Positions 27,037 to 35,346 of a stretch of 52,260 bases of DNA are shown piece by piece (positions within the stretch are counted from its first letter, which is position 1; every line of letters begins with the position of its first letter). This DNA is from Rhodospirillales bacterium (GTDB taxonomy: Bacteria; Pseudomonadota; Alphaproteobacteria; Rhodospirillales; Casp-alpha2): positions 1-52,260 of the forward strand of contig JABJGO010000014.1 of assembly GCA_018662225.1 (NCBI GenBank), given 5' to 3'. The notes below the pieces were generated by a model. That model made no database searches. It had not been told where the DNA came from and worked only from the letters and a program-made list of their open reading frames with translations. The translations under genes were made by a program, and so were the position numbers.

Positions 27037-27618
27037 ATGCCATCCAGTATAGTCAAAACAGCGTTCGCGCTGGTCATGGTCTTGGGCATGGGCGTGATGA
27101 CCGGGTGTGTGCAGGATTCGATCCAGGTCAAAGGGTCGCTCAACGCACGGCATGTTTCAACGCATCTGGCCGAGGCCGCGAAAAAGGGCTACATCCGCAC
27201 CGAAATCACCGGCAACCCACTCGGGGTATCCGACGCCCTATGGATCGAGCATATTTTAAGTGTGTTCAAGTCTTCCCATTTCGGCCCCACATTCGATTTC
27301 CTGATCGATGCCCCGGCCAACCCGGTAACCGACGCCAGGTTTGTGGTGCAGTTCCAGCCCCCGCCGTCCACCACGCTCAAAACGATCTGTAGTGTCCCCG
27401 ACAAGCTGGCTGCATCCATACCCCCGGAAAACGACCAGTTAACAGCCTTTGCCGCGCTCTGTGTATGGGGAAGACCACTGGACTGGGCCTTTGTGACAGG
27501 CCCCATGCCCGCCTCACTGGATGATGAACGCCTCACCCGGTTCGCCAGCACCATCACCCTGAACGTGGTGCGGTCAAACCTGCGCGAAACAGACGGCTGC
27601 GATAGCAGTAATTGTTAG
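27037..27618 (+). CDS. Hypothetical lipoprotein
   Basis: A protein of 193 residues. The N-terminus (KTAFALVMVLGMGVMTGC) is a lipoprotein signal with the cysteine at about residue 23. ATG 27037 is preceded by GGGAGG at 4-5 bases and is preferred over an upstream ATG at 26968. The mature domain contains HLAEAAKKGYIRTEITGNPLG and VTDARFVVQFQPPPS, and the phrase WGRPLDWAFVTGPMP. Such short lipoproteins with an FxVQFxPP-like segment are common in alphaproteobacteria, but I cannot name a family. It follows parE by 100 bases and ends at a hairpin terminator. Confidence 0.75.
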   Translation: MPSSIVKTAFALVMVLGMGVMTGCVQDSIQVKGSLNARHVSTHLAEAAKKGYIRTEITGNPLGVSDALWIEHILSVFKSSHFGPTFDFLIDAPANPVTDARFVVQFQPPPSTTLKTICSVPDKLAASIPPENDQLTAFAALCVWGRPLDWAFVTGPMPASLDDERLTRFASTITLNVVRSNLRETDGCDSSNC

Positions 27619-27630
27619 GGATGGTGCGCC

Positions 27631-27658
27631 GGTTCGAACGTTGTTCGAACCTCTTATT
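27631..27658 (+). terminator. Terminator after the lipoprotein gene
   Basis: GGTTCGAAC, GTT, GTTCGAACC followed by TCTTATTT. The 9-bp perfect stem lies 12 bases after the stop codon. Confidence 0.65.
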
Positions 27659-27660
27659 TG

Positions 27661-27690
27661 ATAAAAGGGCGACCATTCCCGAAGGAATGG
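27661..27690 (-). terminator. Terminator after tRNA-Arg
   Basis: On the minus strand CCATTCC, TTCG, GGAATGG is followed by TCGCCCTTTTAT. The stem begins within the encoded CCA of the tRNA and has a UUCG tetraloop. Confidence 0.6.
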
Positions 27691-27764
27691 TGCGCCCGAC
27701 AGGACTCGAACCTGTGACCTGCGGTTTAGAAAACCGCTGCTCTATCCAGCTGAGCTACGGGCGC
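27688..27764 (-). tRNA. tRNA-Arg (anticodon TCT)
   Basis: Minus-strand cloverleaf: acceptor GCGCCCG/CGGGCGC, D-arm AGCTCAGCTGG, anticodon stem GCGGT/ACCGC around TTTCTAA (TCT), and T-arm ACAGG TTCGAGT CCTGT. The CCA end is encoded. Confidence 0.97.
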
Positions 27765-27800
27765 CCTGGATACGATTTATTTTATGGCTGTGCTTGTAGC

Positions 27801-28100
27801 TTATAAAATCCGGTTGGGCGAGAAGTTATCCGAATAGTTTTTAGGTCTTATGACCCGCTCCTGCGGCATCTGGACGGTGAAATCCAGGCCGTTGCGTTCA
27901 GCGTACGCCACCGCATCTTCTTTTGAGACAAACCGCAGCTTGGCCTGCGTGGCGGTATCCCCCGATCCTGACCAGCCCATCAACGGGTCAATTTCCTTGC
28001 GCATGGTGGGCACGAATTCCAGCACCCATTTACGGGTATTGGCGCGGCCAGATTGCATGGCATTTTTGGTGGGGCGATAAATGCGGACTTTGGTGCTCAT
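27801..28100 (-). CDS. NDUFS4-like complex I accessory subunit
   Basis: A protein of 99 residues matching the bacterial 'ETC complex I subunit' family related to the 18-kDa NDUFS4 subunit. Diagnostic pieces are VRIYRPTKNAMQSGR, KWVLEFVP, PLMGWSGSGDT and LRFVSKEDAVAYAERNG, with a C-terminal RPKNYSDNF. It is soluble and would sit on the peripheral arm of NADH:quinone oxidoreductase. In alphaproteobacteria the gene often lies apart from the nuo cluster, as here, next to a tRNA. The ATG at 28100 is used. Confidence 0.9.
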   Translation of the reverse strand: MSTKVRIYRPTKNAMQSGRANTRKWVLEFVPTMRKEIDPLMGWSGSGDTATQAKLRFVSKEDAVAYAERNGLDFTVQMPQERVIRPKNYSDNFSPNRIL

Positions 28101-28243
28101 GGTACGTCTCAGACCTGAAATTGTTTATCGGGTGAAGCTACACAAAATTTACAGTAAATGACAACGCGTTAGATACTCATTTTTGACCCCGGTTGAAATA
28201 GCCAGCCCCTTAACGCATACGACGGGGCTATTTGGGCGATTGT

Positions 28244-28270
28244 GTTGCGTTGACCGGTCACGGTCGCAAC
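28244..28270. promoter_or_regulatory. Bulged inverted repeat upstream of the cyclase gene
   Basis: GTTGC, 3 bases, GACCG, loop GTCA, CGGTC, GCAAC: a 10-bp stem with a 3-base bulge, 38 bases before the cyclase start. A second bulged repeat (AATAG-CCA-GCCCC with GGGGCTATT) lies at 28187-28232. These may be an operator and a terminator between divergent genes. Confidence 0.35.
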
Positions 28271-28307
28271 CCATAGAATGTAATTGAAAGATTATTTGGG
28301 AGTGCGC

Positions 28308-30068
28308 GTGGGCGATACAACGAACCAACGAAGGCTTGTGGCAATTCTCGCGGCAGACGTGGCCGGTTACACAAAGCTTGTTGAGCAGGATACCGACGGT
28401 ACGGTAGCCGCCTGGAAAGCCGCACGCGATGAGGTTATTAAACCGCTTATTGATTATAATGCCGGACGCATCATCAAATTCACCGGCGACGGCTTTCTCG
28501 CCGAATTCCCGTCGGTTCAGGATGGGGTAGCTTGCGCGATCTCTTTGCAGGAACAACTCATGTCCAGCCCATTGGATTTCCGTATGGGTGTCAATGTAGG
28601 CGACATCACAGATGATGGGGGCGATGTTCATGGCGAAGGGGTCAACATCGCTGCCCGGCTTGAGGCCCTGGCTGATTCTGGCGGCATTTGTATTTCCGGC
28701 GATGTGTATAATCAGGTACGCAACAGGATAAATACCAGCTTCAATGATATGGGAGAGCAACAACTCAAGCACGTGTCCGAGCCCGTGCGTGTTTATGCTA
28801 TCAACGTCAATCCGGATCACACACCCGATCCTACTGAGGCTTCATCCGCTGTCCAGGATTCGGAAAAAACATCTATTGCGGTTCTGCCATTTGACAATAT
28901 GTCCAATGACCCAGAACAGGAATATTTCTGCGATGGCGTTATTGAGGACATCATCACAGAATTGTCAAAATTTCGCTGGCTCAAGGTCATCGCCCGAAAT
29001 TCAACCTTCGCTTACAAGGGGCAATCTGTCGATATTAAGGTCATCGGTCAGGAACTGGGCGCCCGTTACGTTGTTGAGGGTAGTGTACGGAAATCTGGAA
29101 ACCGTATCCGCATCAATGCCCAATTAATCGATAGCTCGGACGGAAGCCATGTGTGGGCTGAACGTTTCGATCGCGAGTTAACCGATATTTTTGACTTGCA
29201 GGACGAAATCACACAGACGCTGGTTTCCACAATCGAGCCGGAACTCAGTGTTATTGAACGGGATAAGGCGAGACGAAAACCAACGGAAAGCCTTGATGCC
29301 TGGGATTTGTATCAACATGCGGTATGGAATCGTTTCCGATATTCCAAGGAAGGATACGCCGAGGCGGAACGCCTGTTAAAAGAAGCATTATCCCATGATC
29401 CCAATTTTGCCGCCGCCTATGCATTACTAGGCTGGATCGGTTACGCCCGCGTCATTATCGGGCACACTGAAACACCTGAAGAAACGCTGAGCCAGGCGTT
29501 TTCCGATGCCACGAAATCGATCTTCCTGGATAATCGGGACGCAACCGCCTATTCCACACTGGCCTCCATTCAAACGCAGATGGGGTTGTACGATGCAGCT
29601 TTGAAGGGTTTCGATTACGCCATTGAACTCAACCCCAATTTCGCTCAAGCCTATATTTACAAGGCACTGACGATGATGCTGTCCGGTGCTTGTGATGGTG
29701 ACGCGATCAAAGATACCGCAAGAACCGGCATGAAATTAAGCCCAAAGGACCCCGCTAGTTGGACGGCATACACGGCAATTGGGTTTGTACAGATGTTTGC
29801 AGACGAATACGAAGCTGCCCTGGCGACCTATGAGGCGGCCTGTCACCTACCGGTTACCACGTACTATCCATACCTTTCGCGGTCCCTCGCGCTCAAGTTG
29901 CTTGATCGGTCCGAGGAGGCCGAAGTCGCTATGGCAAAAACACTGGATATTAAACCTGATTTGACGTGGGCAAAGTATGCGCAGCAGGTTGGTCGACCAC
30001 TCACCGCGATGATGAAAAGTAACGGGATGATGGACGCGTTGGTCGCCATCGGATTGCCAGAAAAATAA
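28308..30068 (+). CDS. Class III adenylate/guanylate cyclase with TolB-like and TPR regions
   Basis: A protein of 586 residues. The N-terminal cyclase domain (about 10-170) has LAADVAGYTKLVEQD, KFTGDGFLAEF, VNVGDITDDGGDVHGEGVN and IAARLEALA, so the metal aspartates and the Asn-Arg pair are conserved and it should be active. A TolB-like region follows (about 195-320; AVLPFDNMSNDPEQEYFCDG, RYVVEGSVRKSG, WAERFDRELTDIF), then TPR helices to the end. This layout is common in rhizobial and related genomes. GTG 28308 is preferred because GGGAG lies 5 bases upstream; an earlier TTG has none. The product is probably cAMP; the input signal is unknown. It lies 60 bases upstream of the SLC13 gene. Confidence 0.9.
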   Translation: MGDTTNQRRLVAILAADVAGYTKLVEQDTDGTVAAWKAARDEVIKPLIDYNAGRIIKFTGDGFLAEFPSVQDGVACAISLQEQLMSSPLDFRMGVNVGDITDDGGDVHGEGVNIAARLEALADSGGICISGDVYNQVRNRINTSFNDMGEQQLKHVSEPVRVYAINVNPDHTPDPTEASSAVQDSEKTSIAVLPFDNMSNDPEQEYFCDGVIEDIITELSKFRWLKVIARNSTFAYKGQSVDIKVIGQELGARYVVEGSVRKSGNRIRINAQLIDSSDGSHVWAERFDRELTDIFDLQDEITQTLVSTIEPELSVIERDKARRKPTESLDAWDLYQHAVWNRFRYSKEGYAEAERLLKEALSHDPNFAAAYALLGWIGYARVIIGHTETPEETLSQAFSDATKSIFLDNRDATAYSTLASIQTQMGLYDAALKGFDYAIELNPNFAQAYIYKALTMMLSGACDGDAIKDTARTGMKLSPKDPASWTAYTAIGFVQMFADEYEAALATYEAACHLPVTTYYPYLSRSLALKLLDRSEEAEVAMAKTLDIKPDLTWAKYAQQVGRPLTAMMKSNGMMDALVAIGLPEK

Positions 30069-30128
30069 GCCGCCTCATGGCATATTCATCCAATTTTATC
30101 TGACCATATTGATCGATAGGTGCGACAT

Positions 30129-31958
30129 ATGATTTTTCCAGCTTTGCCTGATGCCCACACCCTAGCCGTACTGGCCCTGATCATTATTGCGCTGTTTTTG
30201 TTTACCCGGGAAAGTATTGCGCTGGAAACATCGAGCCTGGCGGTGCTGGTGTTGCTGGTTGTCGGGTTCCAGTTGTTTCCCTACGTCGAAAATGGCGAGG
30301 CCCTGCAGGCCATCGATTTTTTCAGCGGCTTCGGCCACGAAGCCTTAATTGCGGTCTGCGCCTTGATGATCGCTGGCCAGGGCCTTGTTCGCACCGGTGC
30401 ACTGGAACCGGTTGGTCGCTCTTTGGCAAGTTTATGGTCTGTAAGTCCGGCACTTTCACTGCTGCTGACGCTGGTTGTTGGTGGGGCTTTGAGTGCGTTC
30501 GTTAATAACGTTCCGATCGTCGTCCTGCTTTTACCGATCCTCACCAGTATTTCCCTGCGTACAGGCAAACCGGCCTCTCGAATCCTGATGCCCATGGGGC
30601 TTTCCACGCTGGTCTGTGGCATGACGACGACCATTGGTACATCGACAAACCTGCTGGTTATTTCCATTGCCGCTGACATGGGGTTGGCGCGGATGAACAT
30701 GTTCGATTTTTTTGTGCCTGCCGCGATTACCGCAGGCGTCGCCGTCTTGTACCTGTGGTTGCTCGCACCACGCATGTTGCCCCCGCGCGAGACACCGCTC
30801 GGTGACATGTCACCACGGCTGTTCACAGGCCGCCTGCATGTGGAAGAAGATAGCTTCGCCAACGGTGAAACGCTTTCTGATGTTATTGAAGCTGTGGGCG
30901 GGGAGATTAAAGTCTCTGAGATCCACCGTGGCCCTGATGTGATAATCAGGGCGCTGCCAGACGTGGTTTTGCAAGCGGGAGATCACATCAGCATTCGTGA
31001 TACGCCAACCAAGCTCAAGGAGTTTGAAGAAATTCTGGGCGGATCACTTTATAGCGGGGAAACACCGGTCGACGAAGAACATCCCTTGGGCGCGGACGAC
31101 CAGCAAATAGCCGAAATTGTGGTAACGCAAGGATCGCCGCTGGACCGCTCCACCCTGTCGAGAGAGCGCTTTGCCGATCACTATCAACTGGCCACACTGG
31201 CGCTACACCGTGATGGTAAATCAATCCGTACCATACGCGAAGATATTGCTGACGTGCGATTACGCGTCGGCGACGTTTTGCTGGTGCAAGGCAGCCTGGA
31301 TCAAATCGCCGCCATAAAGCGCGAGGGTAAATTGCTGGTACTGGATGCCACCGTTGAGTTGCCGTACACAAAACGCGCCCCCTTGGCACTGGTCATTATG
31401 ATTGGCATTGTGGTAACGGCTGGGCTGGGCATACTGCCCATCGCCATCAGTGCCGTGTGTGGTGTCTTTATCATGTTCGTTACCAAATGCATCAGGTGGC
31501 GTGACGCCGCACAGGCGCTCAGTGCGCAGGTCATCATGATCGTCGTCGCCAGCTTGGCACTGGGCACGGCCTTGTTGAAAACGGGTGGTGCGGACTACCT
31601 GGCACAGGTGTTTCTGGCCATTGCCGGCGACGCTTCACCGGCGATGCTGTTAAGCGGCATGATGTTGCTGATGGCCATATTGACAAATATTGTTTCCAAC
31701 AACGCAGCTGCCGTCATTGGCACGCCCATCGCCATCGGAATAGCCCAACAGCTATCATTGCCCGCAGAACCGTTCGTATTGGCGGTTCTGTTCGGTGCCA
31801 ACATGAGCTATGCAACGCCCATGGCCTATAAGACCAATCTACTGGTGATGAATGCGGGTGGTTACCGTTTTTCAGACTTTGTCCGGGTCGGCGTGCCGTT
31901 GACCATCATCGTGTGGCTCTGCCTGTCGTGGCTGCTGCCCACGATTTATGGTTTTTAA
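30129..31958 (+). CDS. SLC13/DASS-family permease with two TrkA-C (RCK_C) domains
   Basis: A membrane transporter of 609 residues. Two transmembrane halves (about 10-215 and 420-609) flank two cytoplasmic TrkA-C/RCK_C domains (about 235-310 and 325-405). Re-entrant hairpin motifs are SAFVNNVPIVVLLLPIL with MTTTIGTSTNLLVIS in the first half and NIVSNNAAAVIGTP with MSYATPMAYKTN in the second. These are diagnostic of the ion-transporter superfamily that moves dicarboxylates, sulfate or other anions with sodium. Substrate cannot be assigned; TrkA-C-containing members are often annotated as sulfate permeases. ATG 30129 has AGGTG 6 bases upstream; a GTG nine bases earlier is less likely. Confidence 0.9.
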   Translation: MIFPALPDAHTLAVLALIIIALFLFTRESIALETSSLAVLVLLVVGFQLFPYVENGEALQAIDFFSGFGHEALIAVCALMIAGQGLVRTGALEPVGRSLASLWSVSPALSLLLTLVVGGALSAFVNNVPIVVLLLPILTSISLRTGKPASRILMPMGLSTLVCGMTTTIGTSTNLLVISIAADMGLARMNMFDFFVPAAITAGVAVLYLWLLAPRMLPPRETPLGDMSPRLFTGRLHVEEDSFANGETLSDVIEAVGGEIKVSEIHRGPDVIIRALPDVVLQAGDHISIRDTPTKLKEFEEILGGSLYSGETPVDEEHPLGADDQQIAEIVVTQGSPLDRSTLSRERFADHYQLATLALHRDGKSIRTIREDIADVRLRVGDVLLVQGSLDQIAAIKREGKLLVLDATVELPYTKRAPLALVIMIGIVVTAGLGILPIAISAVCGVFIMFVTKCIRWRDAAQALSAQVIMIVVASLALGTALLKTGGADYLAQVFLAIAGDASPAMLLSGMMLLMAILTNIVSNNAAAVIGTPIAIGIAQQLSLPAEPFVLAVLFGANMSYATPMAYKTNLLVMNAGGYRFSDFVRVGVPLTIIVWLCLSWLLPTIYGF

Positions 31959-31966
31959 TATAGAAA

Positions 31967-32043
31967 TGGTCGGGGTGGAGAGATTCGAACTCCCGACATC
32001 CTGCTCCCAAAGCAGGCGCGCTACCAGGCTGCGCTACACCCCG
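31967..32043 (-). tRNA. tRNA-Pro (anticodon TGG)
   Basis: Minus-strand cloverleaf: acceptor CGGGGTG/CACCCCG, D-arm AGCGCAGCCTGG, anticodon stem CCTGC/GCAGG around TTTGGGA (TGG), T-arm TTCGAAT. The CCA end is encoded. Confidence 0.97.
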
Positions 32044-32123
32044 ACTGCGAGGTTTCTAGGGTTTTGCATGATTTAAGGCAAGCAGGAAAATGGACACTGT
32101 GTCGCTTTTCCCGATTTTGCCCG

Positions 32124-32576
32124 TTATGGGTCGCCTTGAACCGTGATCTGATCGCGAATTTGAATGCCCAGTGCCTGTGCCGTGCCGCCCGGAACCTCCA
32201 ACACCATGGTGACCTGAAAATCCGATGATATGGGGGTGAGCGACAGGGGAACCGTATTCTGAGCGATCTTCACCACGTAGCCATCCTGATCAATAAACAG
32301 CATATCCAACGGGATCAGCGTATTCTTCATCCACATGGCCATGAGATTGGGGGTCTTATAGACAAACAACATGCCTTCACGGGCGCCGAGGTCTTTTCGG
32401 AACATCAACCCGGTGCTTCTGTCTTCAGGCGTTGTGGCGACTTCGGCCCGAAAAATGTAACGTCCACTGGCGGTTTTGATTTCAAGCTGAGATACAGGCA
32501 GCCCCGCCGCCAGGACTTGCGCGCCAAAAAACATCACAACGGCAAAAACCTGCCAGAATTTCCATGTTATTTTCAT
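32124..32576 (-). CDS. Exported DUF192 protein
   Basis: A protein of 150 residues. The N-terminal signal peptide WQVFAVVMFFGAQVLA is followed by the DUF192 fold: TTPEDRSTGLMFRKDL, GMLFVYKTPNLMAMWMKNTL, IPLDMLFIDQDG and VLEVPGGTAQALGIQIRD. The family is widespread in proteobacteria and archaea and has no agreed function. It lies divergent from the TPP-riboswitch operon with 80 bases between. The ATG at 32576 is weakly preceded by ribosome-site bases but gives a clean signal peptide. Confidence 0.92.
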   Translation of the reverse strand: MKITWKFWQVFAVVMFFGAQVLAAGLPVSQLEIKTASGRYIFRAEVATTPEDRSTGLMFRKDLGAREGMLFVYKTPNLMAMWMKNTLIPLDMLFIDQDGYVVKIAQNTVPLSLTPISSDFQVTMVLEVPGGTAQALGIQIRDQITVQGDP

Positions 32577-32654
32577 ATGTCAACTATGCCCACACAGCCG
32601 CCTGATGCAACAATAGCCTTGTATAAACGGGTCAAATTCCGCATATATTACGCC

Positions 32655-32756
32655 TAACACCAGGGGGAGCCGCCCGTTAGAACACCGGTGGCTGAGAGGT
32701 TTCTCGAGAAACGACCCCATGAACCTGATCCGGTTAGTACCGGCGTAGGAATGCGT
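32655..32756 (+). promoter_or_regulatory. TPP riboswitch (THI element)
   Basis: The conserved parts of the thiamine-pyrophosphate aptamer appear in order: AGGGGGAGCC, GGTGGCTGAGAGG, ACGACCCCATGAACCTGATC, CGGTTAGTACCGGCGTAGGA. The last conserved bases (AGGA, 32747-32750) double as the thiZ ribosome site 11 bases before the ATG. There is no terminator between, so ligand binding probably hides the ribosome site rather than ending transcription. Confidence 0.95.
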
Positions 32757-32761
32757 GGCAC

Positions 32762-33583
32762 ATGGCGACCAATACTAGCCCCGACTCGAACACCATTTCA
32801 ACGCCATCAGGACTCTGTCTGGATGGCCTGACGGTGACCATTGGTGGTCCCCCCCTGTTCCACAACCTCAGCCATCAATTTACGGGCGGTCAGTGGACTT
32901 GCCTTTTGGGGCGCAGTGGCGTGGGTAAAAGCATGCTGTTACGGGCCATGATGGGCCTGTTGGATGGCCCAGTGAATGACCATGGCGCCCAGAATGTATC
33001 GGTAGAGGGCACTATCCTGACCGACACCGGGGCAACGCTCGACCACAACGTGGCCTATATGGCGCAACAGGATTTGCTGATGCCGTGGCTCAGTGTGCGG
33101 GAAAATGTCCTGTTGGGTAGCCGCCTGCGCCAAGACCATCACCCCGATACCGATCGCGCCGATGAATTGTTGGCAAAAACCGGCTTGCTGTCACGGTCGG
33201 GTGACCTGCCGGCGCAACTTTCAGGCGGTATGCGTCAACGTGTGGCCCTGGCCAGAACCCTGTTTGAAGACAAACCGTTCGTTCTGATGGATGAGCCCTT
33301 TTCAGCTCTGGACGCCATTACCCGCCTGCATGCCCAGGACCTGGCCGCAGAATTGCTGGTGGGGCGGACGGTTGTCATGGTTATCCATGATCCATTGGAA
33401 GCCATCAGGCTGGCCCATAACATTCATATCGTGTCCGGTGCCCCGGCTACACTGGGTGAGGCTATTGTGCCGGGCGGAACAGCGCCCCGCGCCGTGGACA
33501 ACGATGCCGTTCTGCGCTTGCAGGGCGAACTTCTTAATGCATTGGGCGGTAACGCTCATGGAATAGATACGGGAGGCTTGTGA
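32762..33583 (+). CDS. thiZ: Thiamine-precursor ABC transporter ATP-binding protein
   Basis: The ATPase of an importer for hydroxymethylpyrimidine-type thiamine precursors. It has 273 residues, with Walker A LLGRSGVGKSML, Q-loop MAQQDLLMPWLSV, signature LSGGMRQRVALART and Walker B PFVLMDEPFSALD; the H-loop VMVIHDPLEA follows. The Q-loop and signature resemble the taurine/nitrate/ThiZ group. The ATG at 32762 follows the TPP riboswitch, and thiX and thiY follow. The operon context, rather than the ATPase alone, gives the substrate. Confidence 0.9.
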   Translation: MATNTSPDSNTISTPSGLCLDGLTVTIGGPPLFHNLSHQFTGGQWTCLLGRSGVGKSMLLRAMMGLLDGPVNDHGAQNVSVEGTILTDTGATLDHNVAYMAQQDLLMPWLSVRENVLLGSRLRQDHHPDTDRADELLAKTGLLSRSGDLPAQLSGGMRQRVALARTLFEDKPFVLMDEPFSALDAITRLHAQDLAAELLVGRTVVMVIHDPLEAIRLAHNIHIVSGAPATLGEAIVPGGTAPRAVDNDAVLRLQGELLNALGGNAHGIDTGGL

Positions 33584-33585
33584 GC

Positions 33586-34347
33586 ATGAATAGCCTCATC
33601 CGCGCCATCATTATCGCTTGTGGACTGGTGTCGGTGTGGCAGGTGATCGTCTGGATCACGCAAGCACCACCCTATATTTTACCGGGCCCTGCGACCGTAG
33701 CACAGGTGTTGGTGGACCGCATGTCCATGATCGCCCCCCACGCCGGTGTGACTGCGCTTGAGATCATTCTGGGAGCGGTGTTGGGGATCGCCGTGGGCCT
33801 GAGCACGGCCCTGACCATGGCGTACTTTAGACCGGTTCAGCGATGGTTGTTGCCGGTTCTGGTCGCCAGTCAGGCGGTGCCGGTGTTTGCCCTGGCCCCG
33901 TTGCTAACGCTCTGGCTTGGATACGGCATGTCGTCCAAGGTCTTTATGGCTGCCCTGATTATCTATTTCCCGGTCACCGCCACGTTCCTCGACGGTTTGC
34001 GCCGCACCGAACCGGGCTGGGTGGACTTGGCCCGTACCATGGGTGCCACGCCGTGGGCTGTCCTTCGCCATATACGCCTGCCCGCCGCCCTGCCCGCCGC
34101 CGCATCTGGTATCCGGGTCGCCATTGCTGTCGCCCCCATTGGCGCCATTGTGGGTGAATGGGTGGGATCCAGTCAGGGGCTTGGGTACCTCATGCTTCAT
34201 GCCAATGCCCGCATGCAGATCGATGTGATGTTTGCGGCCCTGTTGGTGCTTACCGCCATGGGGCTGGCACTCTATTTCATCATGGATTTTCTGCTGCGCC
34301 GTATCGTGGCGTGGCAACCAGACACCCAAGCTAATGTATCACATTAA
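33586..34347 (+). CDS. thiX: Thiamine-precursor ABC transporter permease
   Basis: An inner-membrane permease of 253 residues with about six helices. The EAA-like loop DGLRRTEPGWVDLARTMGATPWAVLRHIRLPAALP contacts the ATPase (quoted here in part only by family resemblance: EPGWVDLARTMGA and LRHIRLPAALPA). The C-terminal GAIVGEWVGSSQGLGYLM is typical of the SsuC/TauC/ThiX class. I chose ATG 33586: GGGAGG lies 9 bases upstream, whereas the GTG at 33580 is too close. It begins two bases after the thiZ stop. Together with thiZ and thiY it forms one importer controlled by TPP. Confidence 0.92.
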   Translation: MNSLIRAIIIACGLVSVWQVIVWITQAPPYILPGPATVAQVLVDRMSMIAPHAGVTALEIILGAVLGIAVGLSTALTMAYFRPVQRWLLPVLVASQAVPVFALAPLLTLWLGYGMSSKVFMAALIIYFPVTATFLDGLRRTEPGWVDLARTMGATPWAVLRHIRLPAALPAAASGIRVAIAVAPIGAIVGEWVGSSQGLGYLMLHANARMQIDVMFAALLVLTAMGLALYFIMDFLLRRIVAWQPDTQANVSH

Positions 34348-34360
34348 AGGATTCTATATC

Positions 34361-35338
34361 ATGGGCTTACGAAACGCCTTCTACACTACAACATTAAGTA
34401 TTTTGGTAATTGTATTGGCCGCCTTCTTAGGGGCGGCTCAGGCCCACGCTCAAACACAAATAAGTGATAAGTTGACGGTCTTGCTGGACTGGTTCGTGAA
34501 TCCCGATCACGCGCCGCTGATCATTGCCTTGGAGAACGGATACTTTGCGGATGCCGGATTGGATGTGGAACTAATCGCCCCGGCTGATCCCAATGACCCG
34601 CCCAAGCTAGTGGCCGCCGGTAAATTCCCGCTGGCGGTATCCTATCAGCCGCAGTTGCAGGTACAGGTGATCCAGGGACTGCCCCTGACACGAATCGCCA
34701 CACTGGTGGCCACACCGCTCAATTCACTGGTGGTATTGGAAGATGGCCCCATCAAGAGCATTGCTGATCTAAAGGGCAAAAAAGTGGGCTACTCCATTGG
34801 TGGCTTTGAAGACGCCGTGTTAAGCGCCATGCTTGAGCGCCACGGGCTGGTTTTAAGTGATGTTGAGTTGATCAATGTGAACTTCTCGCTATCGCCATCC
34901 ATTATATCAGGACAGGTTGACGCCGTTATTGGCGCATTCCGCAATTTCGAGCTCAACCAGATGGATATCGTGGGTAAGCCGGGCCGGGCTTTCTATCCGG
35001 AAGAAGAAGGTGTTCCGGGCTATGACGAATTGATTATCGTTGCCAATTCGGCCCATTTGGATGATCCCCGGCTGGTGCCCTTCGTCCACGCCCTGGAACA
35101 AGCGGTGCAATATATGGTCAATCACCCCAAGGAAGGCTGGGATACGTTTACCCAAGCCTATCCCGATCTGGATGATGAGCTGAACAAGCGGGCCTGGCGC
35201 GACACCCTGCCCCGTTTTGCCCTGCGTCCAGGCGCGCTGGACCATAACCGATACGAAACATTTTCCACATTCCTGAAAAATCGGGGGTTGATCGACCGTG
35301 AGGTTCCCGTCAACACTTACGCCACAGAATTGAGATAA
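34361..35338 (+). CDS. thiY: Thiamine-precursor periplasmic binding protein (NMT1/THI5-like)
   Basis: A periplasmic protein of 325 residues. A signal peptide (TTTLSILVIVLAAFLGAAQAHAQ) ends near residue 28. The NMT1/THI5-like signature follows: LTVLLDWFVNPDHAPLIIA, GYFADAGLDVELI, LVAAGKFPLAVSYQPQL and DLKGKKVGYSIGGFEDAVL. The LDWFVNPDHAP segment is characteristic of binding proteins for pyrimidine precursors of thiamine. ATG 34361 has AAAGG about 10 bases before it; an earlier in-frame ATG overlaps thiX. It is followed 8 bases later by an SDR gene. Confidence 0.93.
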   Translation: MGLRNAFYTTTLSILVIVLAAFLGAAQAHAQTQISDKLTVLLDWFVNPDHAPLIIALENGYFADAGLDVELIAPADPNDPPKLVAAGKFPLAVSYQPQLQVQVIQGLPLTRIATLVATPLNSLVVLEDGPIKSIADLKGKKVGYSIGGFEDAVLSAMLERHGLVLSDVELINVNFSLSPSIISGQVDAVIGAFRNFELNQMDIVGKPGRAFYPEEEGVPGYDELIIVANSAHLDDPRLVPFVHALEQAVQYMVNHPKEGWDTFTQAYPDLDDELNKRAWRDTLPRFALRPGALDHNRYETFSTFLKNRGLIDREVPVNTYATELR

Positions 35339-35346
35339 AGGGAACA

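Noticed and set aside
28308-30068. Class III cyclase as the missing Pycsar partner of the DUF5706-like gene
   Set aside because: The genes are 23 kb apart, and the cyclase has TolB-like and TPR regions typical of housekeeping adenylate cyclases, not of PycC, which is a short cyclase encoded next to its effector.
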